A stretch of 64,000 bases of DNA from Bedellia somnulentella (Eukaryota; Arthropoda; Insecta; Lepidoptera; Bedelliidae). A program made the translations under genes and the position numbers. Below, in pieces: positions 21,226-32,381 of the stretch; position 1 is the first letter of the stretch; every line of letters starts with the position of its first letter. The notes beneath the pieces were generated by a model that saw only the letters and a program-made list of their open reading frames with translations, had not been told where the DNA came from and made no database searches. The stretch lies in NCBI GenBank assembly GCA_963576735.1, contig OY755178.1:16058001-16122000 (forward strand), read 5' to 3'.

Positions 21226-21577
21226 TTTTTCTTTCCTTTATTTATTCTTCATTTATAAGAATTATAAAGTTCTTAAATTAATATATTCCAGGAATATCGG
21301 TTCTCGGTTCTCGGTTTGTATTTCTCAAATTTAAATGCAAAATGTTGAACAAAATTTTTAAGGCATCGGATTGGTTATTCATCCCATATATTAACTCATT
21401 AATATCAATCAATTCACACCATATTGGTGTTATGTATCTCACAATAATCTTTAATCTTAATTAATCTGTAATCGTGTCGCAGCAAGAATAGTTTACGTGT
21501 GAAAATGAAGCAAAATAATTCACTCATTTTTTTAAATTGCGCGGACGGTGGACAATATAAATTATCACATTAAACTA

Positions 21578-22813
21578 CGAGGGGCATGCCAAAAGAAACT
21601 AGATACTCAAAAATAATAAAATTTATTCTTTATGACAAGTATCGATCTTTTCAAAGTATTCACCCTGAGCGCGTTTACACTTTTCCATACGTCTGAACCA
21701 ATTGGAAAATACCTGTGACCACTCTTCTTTAGATACCTGAGAAATCTCGAAATTATAGGCAACCAGCGCATCTTCTTTTGCTTTCAAACCTCTTCCCCTT
21801 TAGTTTTTCTTTGATTTTTGGTAATAAGTAAAAATCACAAGGTCACAAAATGTCTAGTGTTCTGGCAGACGTGTGCGGCACCGCATTGTCGTGGTGCCAG
21901 AGAGGGTGCCGGATTCCTGACTTCGGTCGCTTGTCACACCAAGCTGATATTACTGTTGGAGCACAAACTGTCACATACCATTCGGAGTTCACCGTTCTTT
22001 CATTCTCTATCACAACAGTAGCAATATGACCCGTTTTGCAGAAAAACGAGGCGACCATTTCTTTCTGTGTGCTTCGTGCACGGCGACATTTCGTTGGAGT
22101 TGGCTCGTCTTCAAAGCACCATACAGTCGACGTCGCTTTGATTAGGGATTATAGTTATGTAGTCATGTTTCGTCACCAGTCATTATATCATATACGTTTT
22201 TTTTCTCGCCTCCGTTGAATTTATCTATCATGAATAGGCTCCAATCCACCCGACGGTCTTTCTGCTCATTGGTAAGTTTGTGCGGCACCCATCTCGAACA
22301 ACGTTTACGGAGAGAAAGGTGGTCGTGAATTATGGTTTGCATTGCTGCTGATCCAATTCCTAGTTCTCGCTCTAGCTCTACATATGTAATTCGTCGGTTT
22401 TCGCGAATAAGTTTTTCGACTGCACGAACGTTTTCTTGCGTGACCGCAGTTGGCGGCCATCCTGTCTTCTCTTCATCTTCGAGACATCCCCGTCCTCTTT
22501 TAAATTCAGCAAACCAACTGCGTACTGCTGCTCGGGAACAAGCAGACTCACCAAAAGTAGAAGCCAAAAGTTCAAAACATTCTTGAGGCCTTAAACCTTT
22601 TTTAAAGTCATAATAAATCATATCGCGAAAATCACGTCGACTGAGCTCCATTGTTGCAAGTGAATTAAAAATCATTCAAATAAAAAATAAATAAAAGAAG
22701 TGTGTTCTATATTCAAATATGTCAATAAAAAACCAGCCTATAAGATGGTGTATAGCTTGCCAGTGTCAATTAAATGAGAAAAGAGTATCTAACTTGTTTT
22801 GGCATGCCCCTCG
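21578..22813 (-). mobile_element. mariner transposon, complete ends, mutated transposase
   Basis: A 1,236-bp element flanked by TA. The inverted ends start CGAGGGGCATGCCAAAA and match over about 31 bp with three differences. Length, TA target and a single transposase ORF on the minus strand fit Tc1/mariner, mariner branch. Confidence 0.9.
21623..22675 (-). pseudogene. mariner transposase, inactivated
   Basis: The N-terminal 170 codons are open (22675-22163; the likely native ATG is 22649-22651). They contain the two helix-turn-helix regions, the WVPHKLT linker motif and the first catalytic aspartate in MTGDET. Then an in-frame TGA (22163-22165) replaces the expected Trp codon, a TAA follows (22142-22144), and a frame change occurs near 22080. 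The second catalytic aspartate is visible in HHDNA (21843-22058 segment). The block that should carry the third aspartate (the PYSPDLAP region) is deleted just after a stop, although the following CDFYLLPK part and the C-terminus to CHKE are present. It is dead but recently so, judging by the low density of other lesions. Confidence 0.9.
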
Positions 22814-22977
22814 TATGTACGAACAAAGAAAACGTGTATAACGGTTATAGTAAATTAAATAAGCATTGCACATACTGCCATTCCATGTATTTGACACACT
22901 GCTGCGTAATACGTATGTCTTTGTCTTTGGTCAAATATACAGTATATAATTATTGCTTAAAACGTTTTCTCACTAAA

Positions 22978-23168
22978 ACATACATACATACTCACGGCTA
23001 GAAATCCCTAAAAGGGGTAGTCAGAACTGGGAAATAAGATAATCTTCATCCACTTTTGGAAGTTGAGATTGGGGACAAGATTGTAAAGTAAATGTATTAA
23101 GTGATGGGTGTCCACAACCACATCGCCCAAAAATCACTTAAAAGCCCTAATGCCCTTAGCCACCTCAC
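22978..23168 (-). repeat. SINE-A lacking the head
   Basis: ACATACTCACGGCTAGAAATC through CATCGCCCAAAAATCACTT; stops within the CTTAGCCACCTC block. Confidence 0.8.
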
Positions 23169-23715
23169 ACTAAAAATACTTCAATAAGCAAAATACCTGA
23201 CAAAAACGATACTCTCGCATTTAAGGCAATGTAAAGAATGCCGACTCTCCACACGGTTCTCTTACTCGCGAATCGCTAGCATAGTGAGGTATCCACAATT
23301 CCCAAGTTCTGGCACAAACTTAGTGCCAATTTGCTATCTTCAAACGTAACTTGTTTTGTAAACAAGCCCTCCAGTTTAATTATGATTCCAATTTAGTTAT
23401 CCAGTTGACGACATCGACAAAACATGTGTCACTTCCCCAAGGGTTTACTGGTGAATATGTAATTTAGAATAATTTAATGAGGTTTCCTTTATAACGTTCA
23501 TCTAAATATTTATTATAAAATGATCGGGTAGCTGGTGTGTTAATACATAGAGCACTCAACTAAATGGAGAAGAAACAATTATTGTCAAAATCCGTAAATG
23601 ATGCATTGCATTTCATTACAATGATTCGGTGCATTTCCACTGATTCAAGCGAAGCAAATGTATGACCGACCAAAGTCAAAACATTAAATCAATCAATCAA
23701 GGTGTAGGGAAATTC
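23169..23715. other. Anonymous stretch
   Basis: No gene or repeat recognised. Confidence 0.4.
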
Positions 23716-23968
23716 ATACATACATACATATATATACTCACGGCTATAAATCCCTTAACGGGGTAGCCAGAGCTTTGGAATGATAAATTCCTCAGCCACT
23801 TTTGGAAGTTGATTGGGGAAAAGATGATAATAATAAACATTTTTGGTGACGGGTCTCCAACCACATCGCCCAAAAGTCACTTCAAAAGCCCCTATACCCT
23901 TAGTCGCCTCTTACGATCACCCACGGGTAGAAATGGGGTAGTGTTATTCTAAGCCGACACTACGCGGC
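23716..23968 (-). repeat. SINE-A, full length
   Basis: Tail (CATA)n plus TATATATACTCACGGC; head GCCGACACTACGCGGC. CCC/GGG head subfamily. Confidence 0.9.
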
Positions 23969-24130
23969 ATGGAAATAGGGACATTCATTTTGATAATTAG
24001 GTTTTGGGACATTATTTAGCAACTTTTTTACTGAACTACGTTTGCTTTCTGCTCTATTTAGTTAAGTTCTGTATGTGTTAACACTACTAACCTTTTTTGT
24101 AACTAAATTAAGATATTCGTTTTTAACTTA

Positions 24131-24385
24131 CATACATACATATACTCACGGCTATAAATCCCTAAAAGGGGTAGCCAGAGCTGTGGAATTAGAAATTCCT
24201 CAGCCACTTTTGGAAAGTTGCATGGGGAAGAGATGTTAAAATAAAGGTTGTTGGTGATGTCTCCAACCGCATCGCCCAAAAATCCCTTAATAACCCCAAT
24301 ACCGTTAGTCGCCTCTTACGTACACCCACCGGAAGAAATGGGGTAGTGCTATTCTAAGCCGACACTACACAGCTTAATTAATTAA
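24131..24385 (-). repeat. SINE-A, full length, 12-bp target duplication
   Basis: Flanked by GTTTTTAACTTA at 24119-24130 and 24386-24397. An AT-rich spacer (TAATTAATTAA) separates the head from the right duplication. CCG/CGG head subfamily. Confidence 0.92.
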
Positions 24386-24397
24386 GTTTTTAACTTA

Positions 24398-24895
24398 ATT
24401 TCATTTATTTCATTTATCTCTTCTGTTTGCTCATAATATAAAAGTTTCATGTTATTTCTCTTAACCATTTTTCTGCTTAGGTTAATTGTATTATTGTTAG
24501 ATAAACCCTGATGTTTAAAAACGTAAACAATACTAATGCATACTACCTGCCGCATACAAAATTGTAAAATATTAATTTATGGAACTGTAGGTCTAATTAT
24601 TTCTTTTATAACTGTGTACATTTAAAATGTTAACGACTGTTTGTTTCCTAAATATATAAAAATAAAACAAAATAAACACTACTATAAATACGTATTTATT
24701 TAAAGGGTGAACAAAACGGAATTGCAAGGAAAATATTTAATAGTTCTCAAAGAATAAGCAAATTATATTTTTACATTGCCTGTGGAGGTAGGATTGTTCA
24801 AGGAGACCGAGCATATGTAATCTGGCCGAGACGAATGGGAAGCCCCTTAAGTTTGGTTTGCGAAGCAGAACGTGCTAATTTTTACGAAAAATATT
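24398..24895. other. Anonymous stretch
   Basis: AT-rich; nothing recognised. Confidence 0.4.
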
Positions 24896-25147
24896 TTACA
24901 TACATACATACATATACTCACGCCTATAAATCTCTAGAAAGGGGTAGCCAGAGCTAAGGAATTAAAAATTCCTCAACCATTTTTGGAAAGTTGAGTGGGG
25001 AAAAGATAGTAAAACAAAGGTTGTTGGTGATGGGTCTCCAACCGCATCGCCCAAAAATTCTTTAAAAGCCCCAATACCGTTAGTCGCCTCTTACGTACAC
25101 CCACGGGAAGAAATGGGGTAGTGCTATTCTAAGCCGACACTACACGC
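24896..25147 (-). repeat. SINE-A, full length
   Basis: Tail (CATA)n CATATACTCACGCC; head GCCGACACTACACGCC. Head is intermediate: CCCG on one side, CGG on the other. Confidence 0.9.
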
Positions 25148-26815
25148 CTATTTGGTACAATTATTTTAATACACATAAAAATATTTTAATGTTTTACAAT
25201 TTAAAATAATTTAACATTAAACAGGATTTTAATTTGAAATAGTTTTCTATCCAATTCATTAAAAACAACAAACATAAAACATTGAACATAATGCACATAC
25301 TCGTAGAAATAAAACAACTTTGTTTTAGAAACTAAATGGAAAACGTAATTCAGGACAATGTTAACTACAAAACAGTTGCACGACTATTTTCCTATAAATT
25401 TCCATGTCTCCAAATACCATGAGTAGAGTCCAGAGAGTCCAGTCAAATATCCAAACGTCTCTTTCTTTCACATCAGAAATGAAAGAGTAAGATCGAATGA
25501 ATTAGTTGGTCGCTGAAGCCATTGTAGTACTAGGAGTACCAGGAGTAAGCTGTGGTATAGTTAGAGTGAGTTCGCTTGAGGCCACAAGCTGTGCAGAAGT
25601 TGCGAGAATACAGGGTGTCAAAATATGTAACTATGTGTGTTTCGTGGAATCATATATTGTGTTTTTAGAACGAAACTTGCAACAGTTGCAACTGTGTTTT
25701 GTATGACAAATTAAATTGGAGGGCAGGAATAGTTAATATTATTAGGAATTTCATGATTCTCAGTAGCTTTTTTTTCACAGTAAAGAACTATGAAGTTGAG
25801 AATACAAGAATATAATTAATCTTAATCGCCGTTCCCCAACCGGCTGCTGTACTTATTGTTTTTTTGTCACTTGACGATACTGCTTGCAATGTGCCCTGTC
25901 AATTGTCATTTCAACTTTACGGCTCTTTGGATTATGATAACCCTGGTTTTTAAGAATCTTCACCATACATATTCGTACACGTAGTTGTATTAGTAAAATA
26001 TACCACTCTATTAGCACTACCTTTGGGGGACTCTGAATCTTTTTATGAGGCCGATTGTTAAAGGTTACGTCTTTATAGCATAAGTCATATATAACAGATA
26101 ACACATATTGGTCAAATATAATTGTTATTAGACACTGCGTAAAATTGGACGACACCATTCAGATAACAGAAATGATATTACATAAATTTCAAGATGCATA
26201 CGTACGTGGACGACTCCAATGTTGCTCGAACTTTGTATGAAAAAATAGGTTCCCGTCAAATGGCTGCAGGTAGTCCTTATAAAAACATTTTATAGTATTT
26301 CTCATCTTGATTAATTTTTATGTAACTTCATCTCTTTCCACCCTCTCAAATACTAGGAACAGATAACTAAGGAAACATAAATTCACAGGACCAATTTCCA
26401 ACCGCGTTTATATTAATGGAACTCGACAAAGCAGCAGAAAGACCTCCTGAATATTTCGTTACTAGGCGAGAACCTTTTTCAACATCTATTTGCCACCAAA
26501 AGGTTTTACACATTCAAATTCTGTGGGATTTCGCATACCGAAACAGATCTATCCGAGCCCTGAATTAGATACAAAACCCAATCATTTGCATAACAAGATT
26601 CATGAAACTGTTTTTACTTGACCGGCCTTTCCAACACTTTGACAAGAGGGCTTTGAACAGACAAAATACATGTGGCTACATTTTGTGGATAGCAAAATTG
26701 GTAGTTTTCCCTCTGAACTGAAAAGGATGGCTGAGGCACTACATCTTTAAATGTTGGGTCATATTTTGTCATCAACATATTAAAAGAGTTCAGAATACTA
26801 TTTGTTTATAACTGG
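25148..26815. other. Anonymous stretch of 1.7 kb
   Basis: Contains a 101-codon minus-strand open frame (25853-26158) ending in a basic TIDRAHCKQYRQVTKKQ tail and a plus-strand segment at about 26210-26275 that reads DSNVARTLYEKIGSRQMAAG without stops. Neither is recognised. They may be remains of a transposon or pseudogene. Confidence 0.35.
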
Positions 26816-26828
26816 GCAGTGCTATCAT

Positions 26829-26906
26829 ACATCATACATACATACATATTCTCACGCCGTTAGTTCCCATTGGGGTAGGCAGAGACTATCGATCGCTACT
26901 TTGCAC
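26829..26906 (-). mobile_element. RTE-1 LINE, 78-bp insertion with 13-bp target duplication
   Basis: GCAGTGCTATCAT occurs at 26816-26828 and 26907-26919. Between them lie the (CATA)n tail, TTCTCACGCCGTTAGTTCCC, GGGGTAGGCAGAGAC and ATCGATCGC. It is an extreme 5' truncation with defined boundaries. Confidence 0.92.
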
Positions 26907-27390
26907 GCAGTGCTATCATGGAAGAGTATTCCCAGACTCGCGTAATATGTTTGTAATTCCTAGCATTCTTTGATTAAAATCTAGCATTATATTTATTTAG
27001 CTTTTAAATGTTAGTAAATTAGGCCTGCCTATTCAAACTGCTTATTTCTTGCTTTTATATCTTCGTAAAATCCGAGATAAATAATACTTTTATCTGAACA
27101 AACAGTATGAAAAAGGCCTTGAATAAATCTTTCACAATTCATAAGAAGATAAAAGTAACAATATGCAAAATAGGTCGAAACGAGATATATTCAATAAAGT
27201 TATAAAAACATAAAAAACCTAATAAATTGAAGGTCGTAGTTCAATAAGCATTTGGTTCACTGGATACTTCCTGATGTAACCTTAAATATTGCTCTGGAGG
27301 ACTACCGTTGGGGACTATTTCGATTCGCTTTTTTTACTTTAAATGTACAAGAAATTAACTAAAAATAATTAATTTTAAGTATTATTCAAG

Positions 27391-27632
27391 CTGTGTAGCG
27401 CCGGCTTAGAATAGCGCTAGCCCATTTCTACCGGTGGGTGTACGTAAGAGGCGACTAACGGTATTGGGGCTTTTGAGGGAACATTGGGCGATGCGGTTGG
27501 AGACCCATCACCAACAACCTTTGTTTTACCATCTTTTCCCCACTCAACTTTCCAAAAGTGGCTGAGGAATTTCTAATTCTGGCTACCCCTTCTAGGGAAT
27601 TATAGCCGTGAGTATATGTATATGTATGTATG
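27391..27632 (+). repeat. SINE-A, full length, 8-bp target duplication
   Basis: TATTCAAG at 27383-27390 and 27633-27640. Starts exactly CTGTGTAGCGCCGGCTTAG, ends (TATG)n. CCG/CGG head subfamily. Confidence 0.92.
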
Positions 27633-27640
27633 TATTCAAG

Positions 27641-27700
27641 ATGTGTACTGTCAACTTAAAATATAGCTAACCCATTTGTTGCACTGGGTTGCAGTATGTA
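27641..27700 (+). repeat. SINE-A, decayed head
   Basis: TGTGTACTGTCAACTTAAAA and AGCTAACCCATTTG match the head loosely, directly after a good copy. Confidence 0.4.
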
Positions 27701-28316
27701 AAATATTGTTTTTATAATTAATTGAAAATATAACTATATGACCTTAAGGTTTAAACTGAAAGTTTCTGTTTGATAGCCATTGATTTCGGGCTCGATGGGT
27801 TTGGAGCGGGATGTGCCTTTGTCTTAATCAAACTATAAAATTTAATTTGATTTATACTAGGAGGCCATCCAGGTGGTACCATCTCACATTTAAAAATCAC
27901 TTTACAAGGTGGTTTGGATAGTTTGTAAGGGTGATGGTTATTCCTAACGTTTCGTGTTTCCCTGGTACCCCAACCAAATCATCGCTGCGACATATTTGAG
28001 CATGACATTTGGCATCCTGCCAAAAAGGTTTGATCAGCATTACGTTCTCTCACAATCAGTCTGCGATTGTGTATTGTGTATTGACAAACGTAATGGAACT
28101 CGATATTGTCAATATGATTGCTACGAATTCTTCTTTTATGATAATGGCTGTTTTGTTTTCATTGATTGATTGTGATTAGCTAGTTAGGTAGGATTTTGTT
28201 TTGGTATTGCATAAGGATTTGTTTTTTATAAGGGATAAAATTGACAATATTTCAATTATTTTGAATGGCCAAAATTTTATGTCATATTTAAAGAACTACT
28301 TTCTTAATGTTTAATC
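27701..28316. other. Anonymous stretch
   Basis: A 71-codon open frame at 27954-28169 has no recognisable family. Nothing else seen. Confidence 0.4.
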
Positions 28317-28557
28317 CATACATACACTCACGGCTATAAATCCCTAGAAGAGGTAGCCAGAGCCAAGGAATTAGAAATTCCTCAGCTACTTTTGGAAAGT
28401 TGAAAGGGGAAAAGATGGTAAAATAAAGGTTATTGGTGACGGGTCTCCAACCGAATCGCCTAAAAATCCCTTAAAAGCCCCAATAGTGTTAGTAGCCTTT
28501 TACTTACACCCACCGCAAGGAATGGTGTAGTGCTATTCTAAGCCGACACTACATAGC
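28317..28557 (-). repeat. SINE-A, full length
   Basis: CATACACTCACGGCTATAAATC to GCCGACACTACATAGC. Head stem disrupted by substitutions. Confidence 0.88.
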
Positions 28558-29774
28558 ATGCATAAATAAAGATAAAAAACAGTGGCTGAAGTAAATTTTT
28601 CATGTACCTATTTTTCTGAAGAAATAAATCATCATGATTAAAAGTTTGCAATAAAAATTTCTTCGGCCTTACTCTTCGGAGGTTTAGCGGAGACAAGATT
28701 GTAAAATTGTGGGAATTGCTATGTGCAAGTGAGTCCGCATTTGTATGCGCAGTAGTCTCACAAAATAAAATAATAATACTAAAATCGTTTGCAATAGAAT
28801 CCAACAATCATGTAAACAAATATGGCGGACTGACATTGACAGCGTATTGTTTATGCCCATAGTGATGTCATAGTGTTCGAATTTAATTTTAATTAAATTT
28901 ATTTTTCTTATTATTTTAACTTTAAGTCATAGACTATGGCCCATAGTTGTATAGTTACTAAAATAAAACTGACTAAATAAATTAAATATTTAAGCCATAG
29001 ACTATAAAATAAAACTGATTATATATAAAAAAGTGTTTATTAAACAAATCTAAATCTTCGTCTTCGTCATCATCACTTTCAGAAGTGTCGCCGGTGACCG
29101 TAATTATAAATGGAACCACTGTGCCATCGCTTGCCGTGTCTAAAATGTCTAGCCAAATCGTAAAGCAAAACAAAAAGTCCAAAATGAGAATGCAAAGTCG
29201 TAGAAATCGGAAAAAGAAAACACTAATGCACAGCGAACCCACAGAACAGTGAATGACTGTGAATGACAATTCTAACAAAATGGCCACCTGTAAATTTTTA
29301 AAAACTAACCATTATTTTTATGGCTTAGGATATAATCCGTTTTGGTAAATTATATTAAGCTCTTGAAAAAAATTATATTGTATTCAAATAATATTAAAAT
29401 AATTTATTAAATTCAAAATAAAAGATGACTTCAGATTACTAACAACACTAACTTTTCAATGACTTATAGAGTTCGATGAGTAAAAAACTAAGATGACAGC
29501 TTGTCAAATACTTCGAAATTTTTACGTTGCAAATGTTTTAACAAATTTAACTTATAAATACAAGTTAAATCGTGTTGAAGATAATGTGAAAACAATGGTG
29601 CGTTCGTTGAAATCAGACTATGTTCATAATTGATCGTCAAATGTATGTGATTACGGAGTAATCGTGACAATTTGGTTTGTTTACATGATTGTTGGATTCT
29701 ATTGCAAACGACTGTATATCTATCAAGACATTTGATTTCCAAAAGCTGTCAATAGGTTTAGGCTTTAACAATAA
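28558..29774. other. Anonymous stretch of 1.2 kb
   Basis: Holds GCTATGTGCAAGTGAGTCCG near 28716 (also near 11622) and a local repeat of CATAGACTAT (28929, 28996). Minus-strand open frames at 28538-28807, 28982-29287 and 29488-29742 show no family features. Confidence 0.4.
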
Positions 29775-30185
29775 TCCTTACTAGTCCTTACTAATATTAT
29801 AAATGGGAAAGTGAGTTTGTTTGTTTGTTTATTTGTTCCGCTTTCACGCCGTAAGAACACAACAGATTGCTTTGAAATATAGCAATCATATAGTTAGAAG
29901 TTTGGATTAAATAATAGGCTATACTAATATTATAAATGGGAAAGTGAGTTTGTTTGTTTGTTTGTTTATTTGTTTCGCTTTCACGCCGTAAGAACACAAC
30001 AGATTGCTTTGAAATATAGCAATCATATAGTTAGAAGTTTGGATTAAATAATAGACTACTTTTTATTGCGTAAAAAAATGATGTTCCCGAGGGAAATCGT
30101 AGGAATGAGAAGTTTTTCTTATAGTTGTGTTTCATACCGCAATATAACTGAGTTTCACGCTGGCGAGCCGTAGGTGGAAAGCTAG
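29775..30185 (+). mobile_element. Non-autonomous Helitron with duplicated 5' end
   Basis: Begins TCCTTACTAG TCCTTACTAATATTAT and ends GGAAAGCTAG, with A to the left and T to the right. A segment of about 135 bp (ATACTAATATTATAAATGGG to GGATTAAATAATAG) is present twice in tandem (29786-29918, 29919-30052). No ORF. Confidence 0.75.
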
Positions 30186-30651
30186 TATTTTATAATTAAA
30201 CTGAAATTTAAACAAACTTGCTTAAGTGTGTTCGAAAAACAAACCTAACTTTGACAACTGAGTAAATATGCGATAATATTTGATAAATTTGATATACACG
30301 TGTAAAATAAAATAATAGTGCTCATTAAACATAGTCAGGTTTTTAAATAAGTGCGCTTACGTACAACAACTGTCATACATCTGCTTTTATCAAGGCACCC
30401 TAATGCTTGAGGCGCCTGTCCTATTCTTTGATGACTAGCTTTTGTTCTCCACACCACCCCATCCCCTCACTATTGCAACCGTACATGTGAACAACGCACA
30501 AATAAAAAAATAACTTACTCACCAAACAATTATCATTTACAAAATAAAATTTAAACGAAGCGTGATAGTAATTGCTTCGCTAAAAAGCTCTTTGTTTAGA
30601 GTAAATTTTACACTTTTTGTCTTAAATAGCAAGTAAAGAATATGAATGTCG
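30186..30651. other. Anonymous stretch
   Basis: Nothing recognised. Confidence 0.4.
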
Positions 30652-31299
30652 CAGGAAAATCGTCAAACTCGTTAACTTATAAGTTTCCTAGGAAACTTGT
30701 AAGTTGACGGAAATCCGTCAAATAGCAAGCGAATTTACATCTTACCTGATAGGTTTTAGCAAAACTTGTAAAATAACGAACTCACCTCAGGAAAACTGTA
30801 AGTGGGGATCATTTTTGACAAGTTTCCTAGTTTTGAATTTATAATTTAGGAAATTTGTAAGCCTTCTAATGGCTGCTAGTGAAATTGTTAATAGAACAAG
30901 TTACTTATGATGATTGGTTAAGATGTGAGTTGAGTAAAGAAAAAAAGCATGGATTTCAAGTAATGACAATGTTGTGATATTTTCAAATATAAATGAGGAA
31001 CTGGACTAGGAAGGGTTTCCTGGCCGTTAGTCTTACGAAATAATAAACATAAACTACAAATAATTTATTACGATGACGGATTTTTACACTAGTTTCCATT
31101 CGCTAATCAACCAACCTTCTGACGTGCTTTTCATACACTCACATTACAGTAGCGAATTACTACTAAAATCAGAAGGTGGCGCTGGGTATTCAGCCACTTC
31201 ACCTAACAATTACTTAAAAAGCCTTTGGTTTCCTCTTAGGACAACTGCGGTATAAAATATTATGAATGCAGTAAATTTGTTAGAATTTAAAATCTTACA

Positions 31300-31484
31300 A
31301 GCATCGGTTAAGAATAGCACTAACATATTTCTGGCGGTAACCTATAACAATGGATGTCATTGGAGGCGATGCGGTTGGAGACCTATCGCCAATAATTTTT
31401 ATATAAAATACAATCTTTTCCCCTTTAACTTTATAAACTAGCTAAGAAATTTCTTATTCCGACGGTCAGGTTACCCACCCTATA
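31300..31484 (+). repeat. SINE-A, first part, interrupted by RTE-1
   Basis: Decayed head, then GGCGATGCGGTTGGAGACC; stops at ACCCACCCTAT, the target of the RTE-1 insertion. Continues at 31845-31896. Confidence 0.8.
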
Positions 31485-31844
31485 CATACATACATATTCT
31501 CACGCCGTTAGTTCCCATTGGGGTAGGCAGAGACTATCGATCGCCACTTTGTACGATCCTGGCAAACCTCTCTAGCTTCATTCACATCCATCAATCTTTT
31601 CATACATGCTCTTTTATTCTTCGTACTTCGGACACCTGCTTTTTTGAGCACATTTTCTATTTGATATAAATCTGTCCTCCGAGGTCGTCCTCTACTAACA
31701 TTACCTTCCACATTGGCTCTATAGATCTCTTTCACCACTTTACTGTCATCCATCCTCTCTATGTGCCCAAACCATCTCAACATTCCTTTTTCTATCTTTC
31801 TTACAATATCATCTTTTACACCACACCTTTCACGAATAACATCC
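31485..31844 (-). mobile_element. RTE-1 LINE, 5' truncated, inserted in a SINE-A
   Basis: 360 bp flanked by an 11-bp duplication ACCCACCCTAT (31474-31484, 31845-31855). This is the best RTE-1 copy in the window. On the minus strand it is open from the insertion edge to the stop at 31508, giving about 110 codons of the reverse-transcriptase ORF C-terminus: GVKDDIVRKIEKGMLRWFGH, IERMDDSKVV, RRTDLYQIENVLKKAGVR, KNKRACMKRL and SIVSAYPNGN. The 3' UTR is only about 25 bp, GGCGTGAGAATATG then (TATG)n, as is usual for RTE elements. The open frame suggests it is young. Confidence 0.92.
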
Positions 31845-31896
31845 ACCCACCCTATCTAGGGATTTATTGCCGCAAGTATAGTATGTATGTATGTAT
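31845..31896 (+). repeat. SINE-A, 3' part after the RTE-1 insertion
   Basis: Repeats the 11-bp target and resumes with CTAGGGATTTATTGCCGC to (TATG)n, completing the copy begun at 31300. Confidence 0.85.
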
Positions 31897-32199
31897 CGGT
31901 ATTAAAACGGTCTTTAAAAAAAAAGATCTAAAAGGTATTCATGCTATATAACAATAAAGTATCACGACTCAAACCATTTATATTTAATAAATATTCTTAA
32001 AACTTTTTAATTTTATGTCAGTAACAGCAAATAATAGCAAATTAATAGATTAGCATAGCAAGGAAAAATATAAGTTTCGTTCGATTGTCGAGTTGAAAAG
32101 ACGCGCGAATGCGTCACGTCACGTGACCGCCGCCAGCCAATCCGCATTCACTAACATCCCTCTCTTCGCGCCGTCAGCGCTGCATTGACATTGACAACT
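31897..32199. other. Core of the long-inverted-repeat element
   Basis: AT-rich, then a GC-richer 32085-32190 with CACGTCACGTGACCG and AGCCAATCCGC, promoter-like words of unknown meaning. No ORF. Confidence 0.35.
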
Positions 32200-32381
32200 T
32201 TCCTAGCGGGATTCAGGAAACTTGTAAAGTTCCTAAAATACAGAATTTTAACTCGGAAACTTGTCAAAAATGATCCCTACTTACAATTTTACCGAGGTGA
32301 GTTCGTTATTTTACAAGTTTCCTAAAACCTATCAGGTAAGATGTAAATTCGCATGCTGTTTGACGGATACTTATAAGTTAA

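Noticed and set aside
22332..22586. Plus-strand open frame across the mariner
   Set aside because: It is the antisense shadow of the transposase frame.
23716..23740. (CATA)n arrays as CRISPR-like or satellite arrays
   Set aside because: They are the short microsatellite tails of SINE-A and RTE-1 copies, with no spacers.
25853..26158. 101-codon frame as a real gene
   Set aside because: No recognised domain, no neighbours and no initiation or splice context that I could support.
28982..29287. 101-codon frame with hydrophobic and acidic runs
   Set aside because: Composition follows from T-rich and GAT/GAA-rich DNA on the opposite strand; no domain.
32101..32190. Host promoter with CACGTGAC and CCAAT words
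   Set aside because: It lies in the core of a transposable element and no gene follows.
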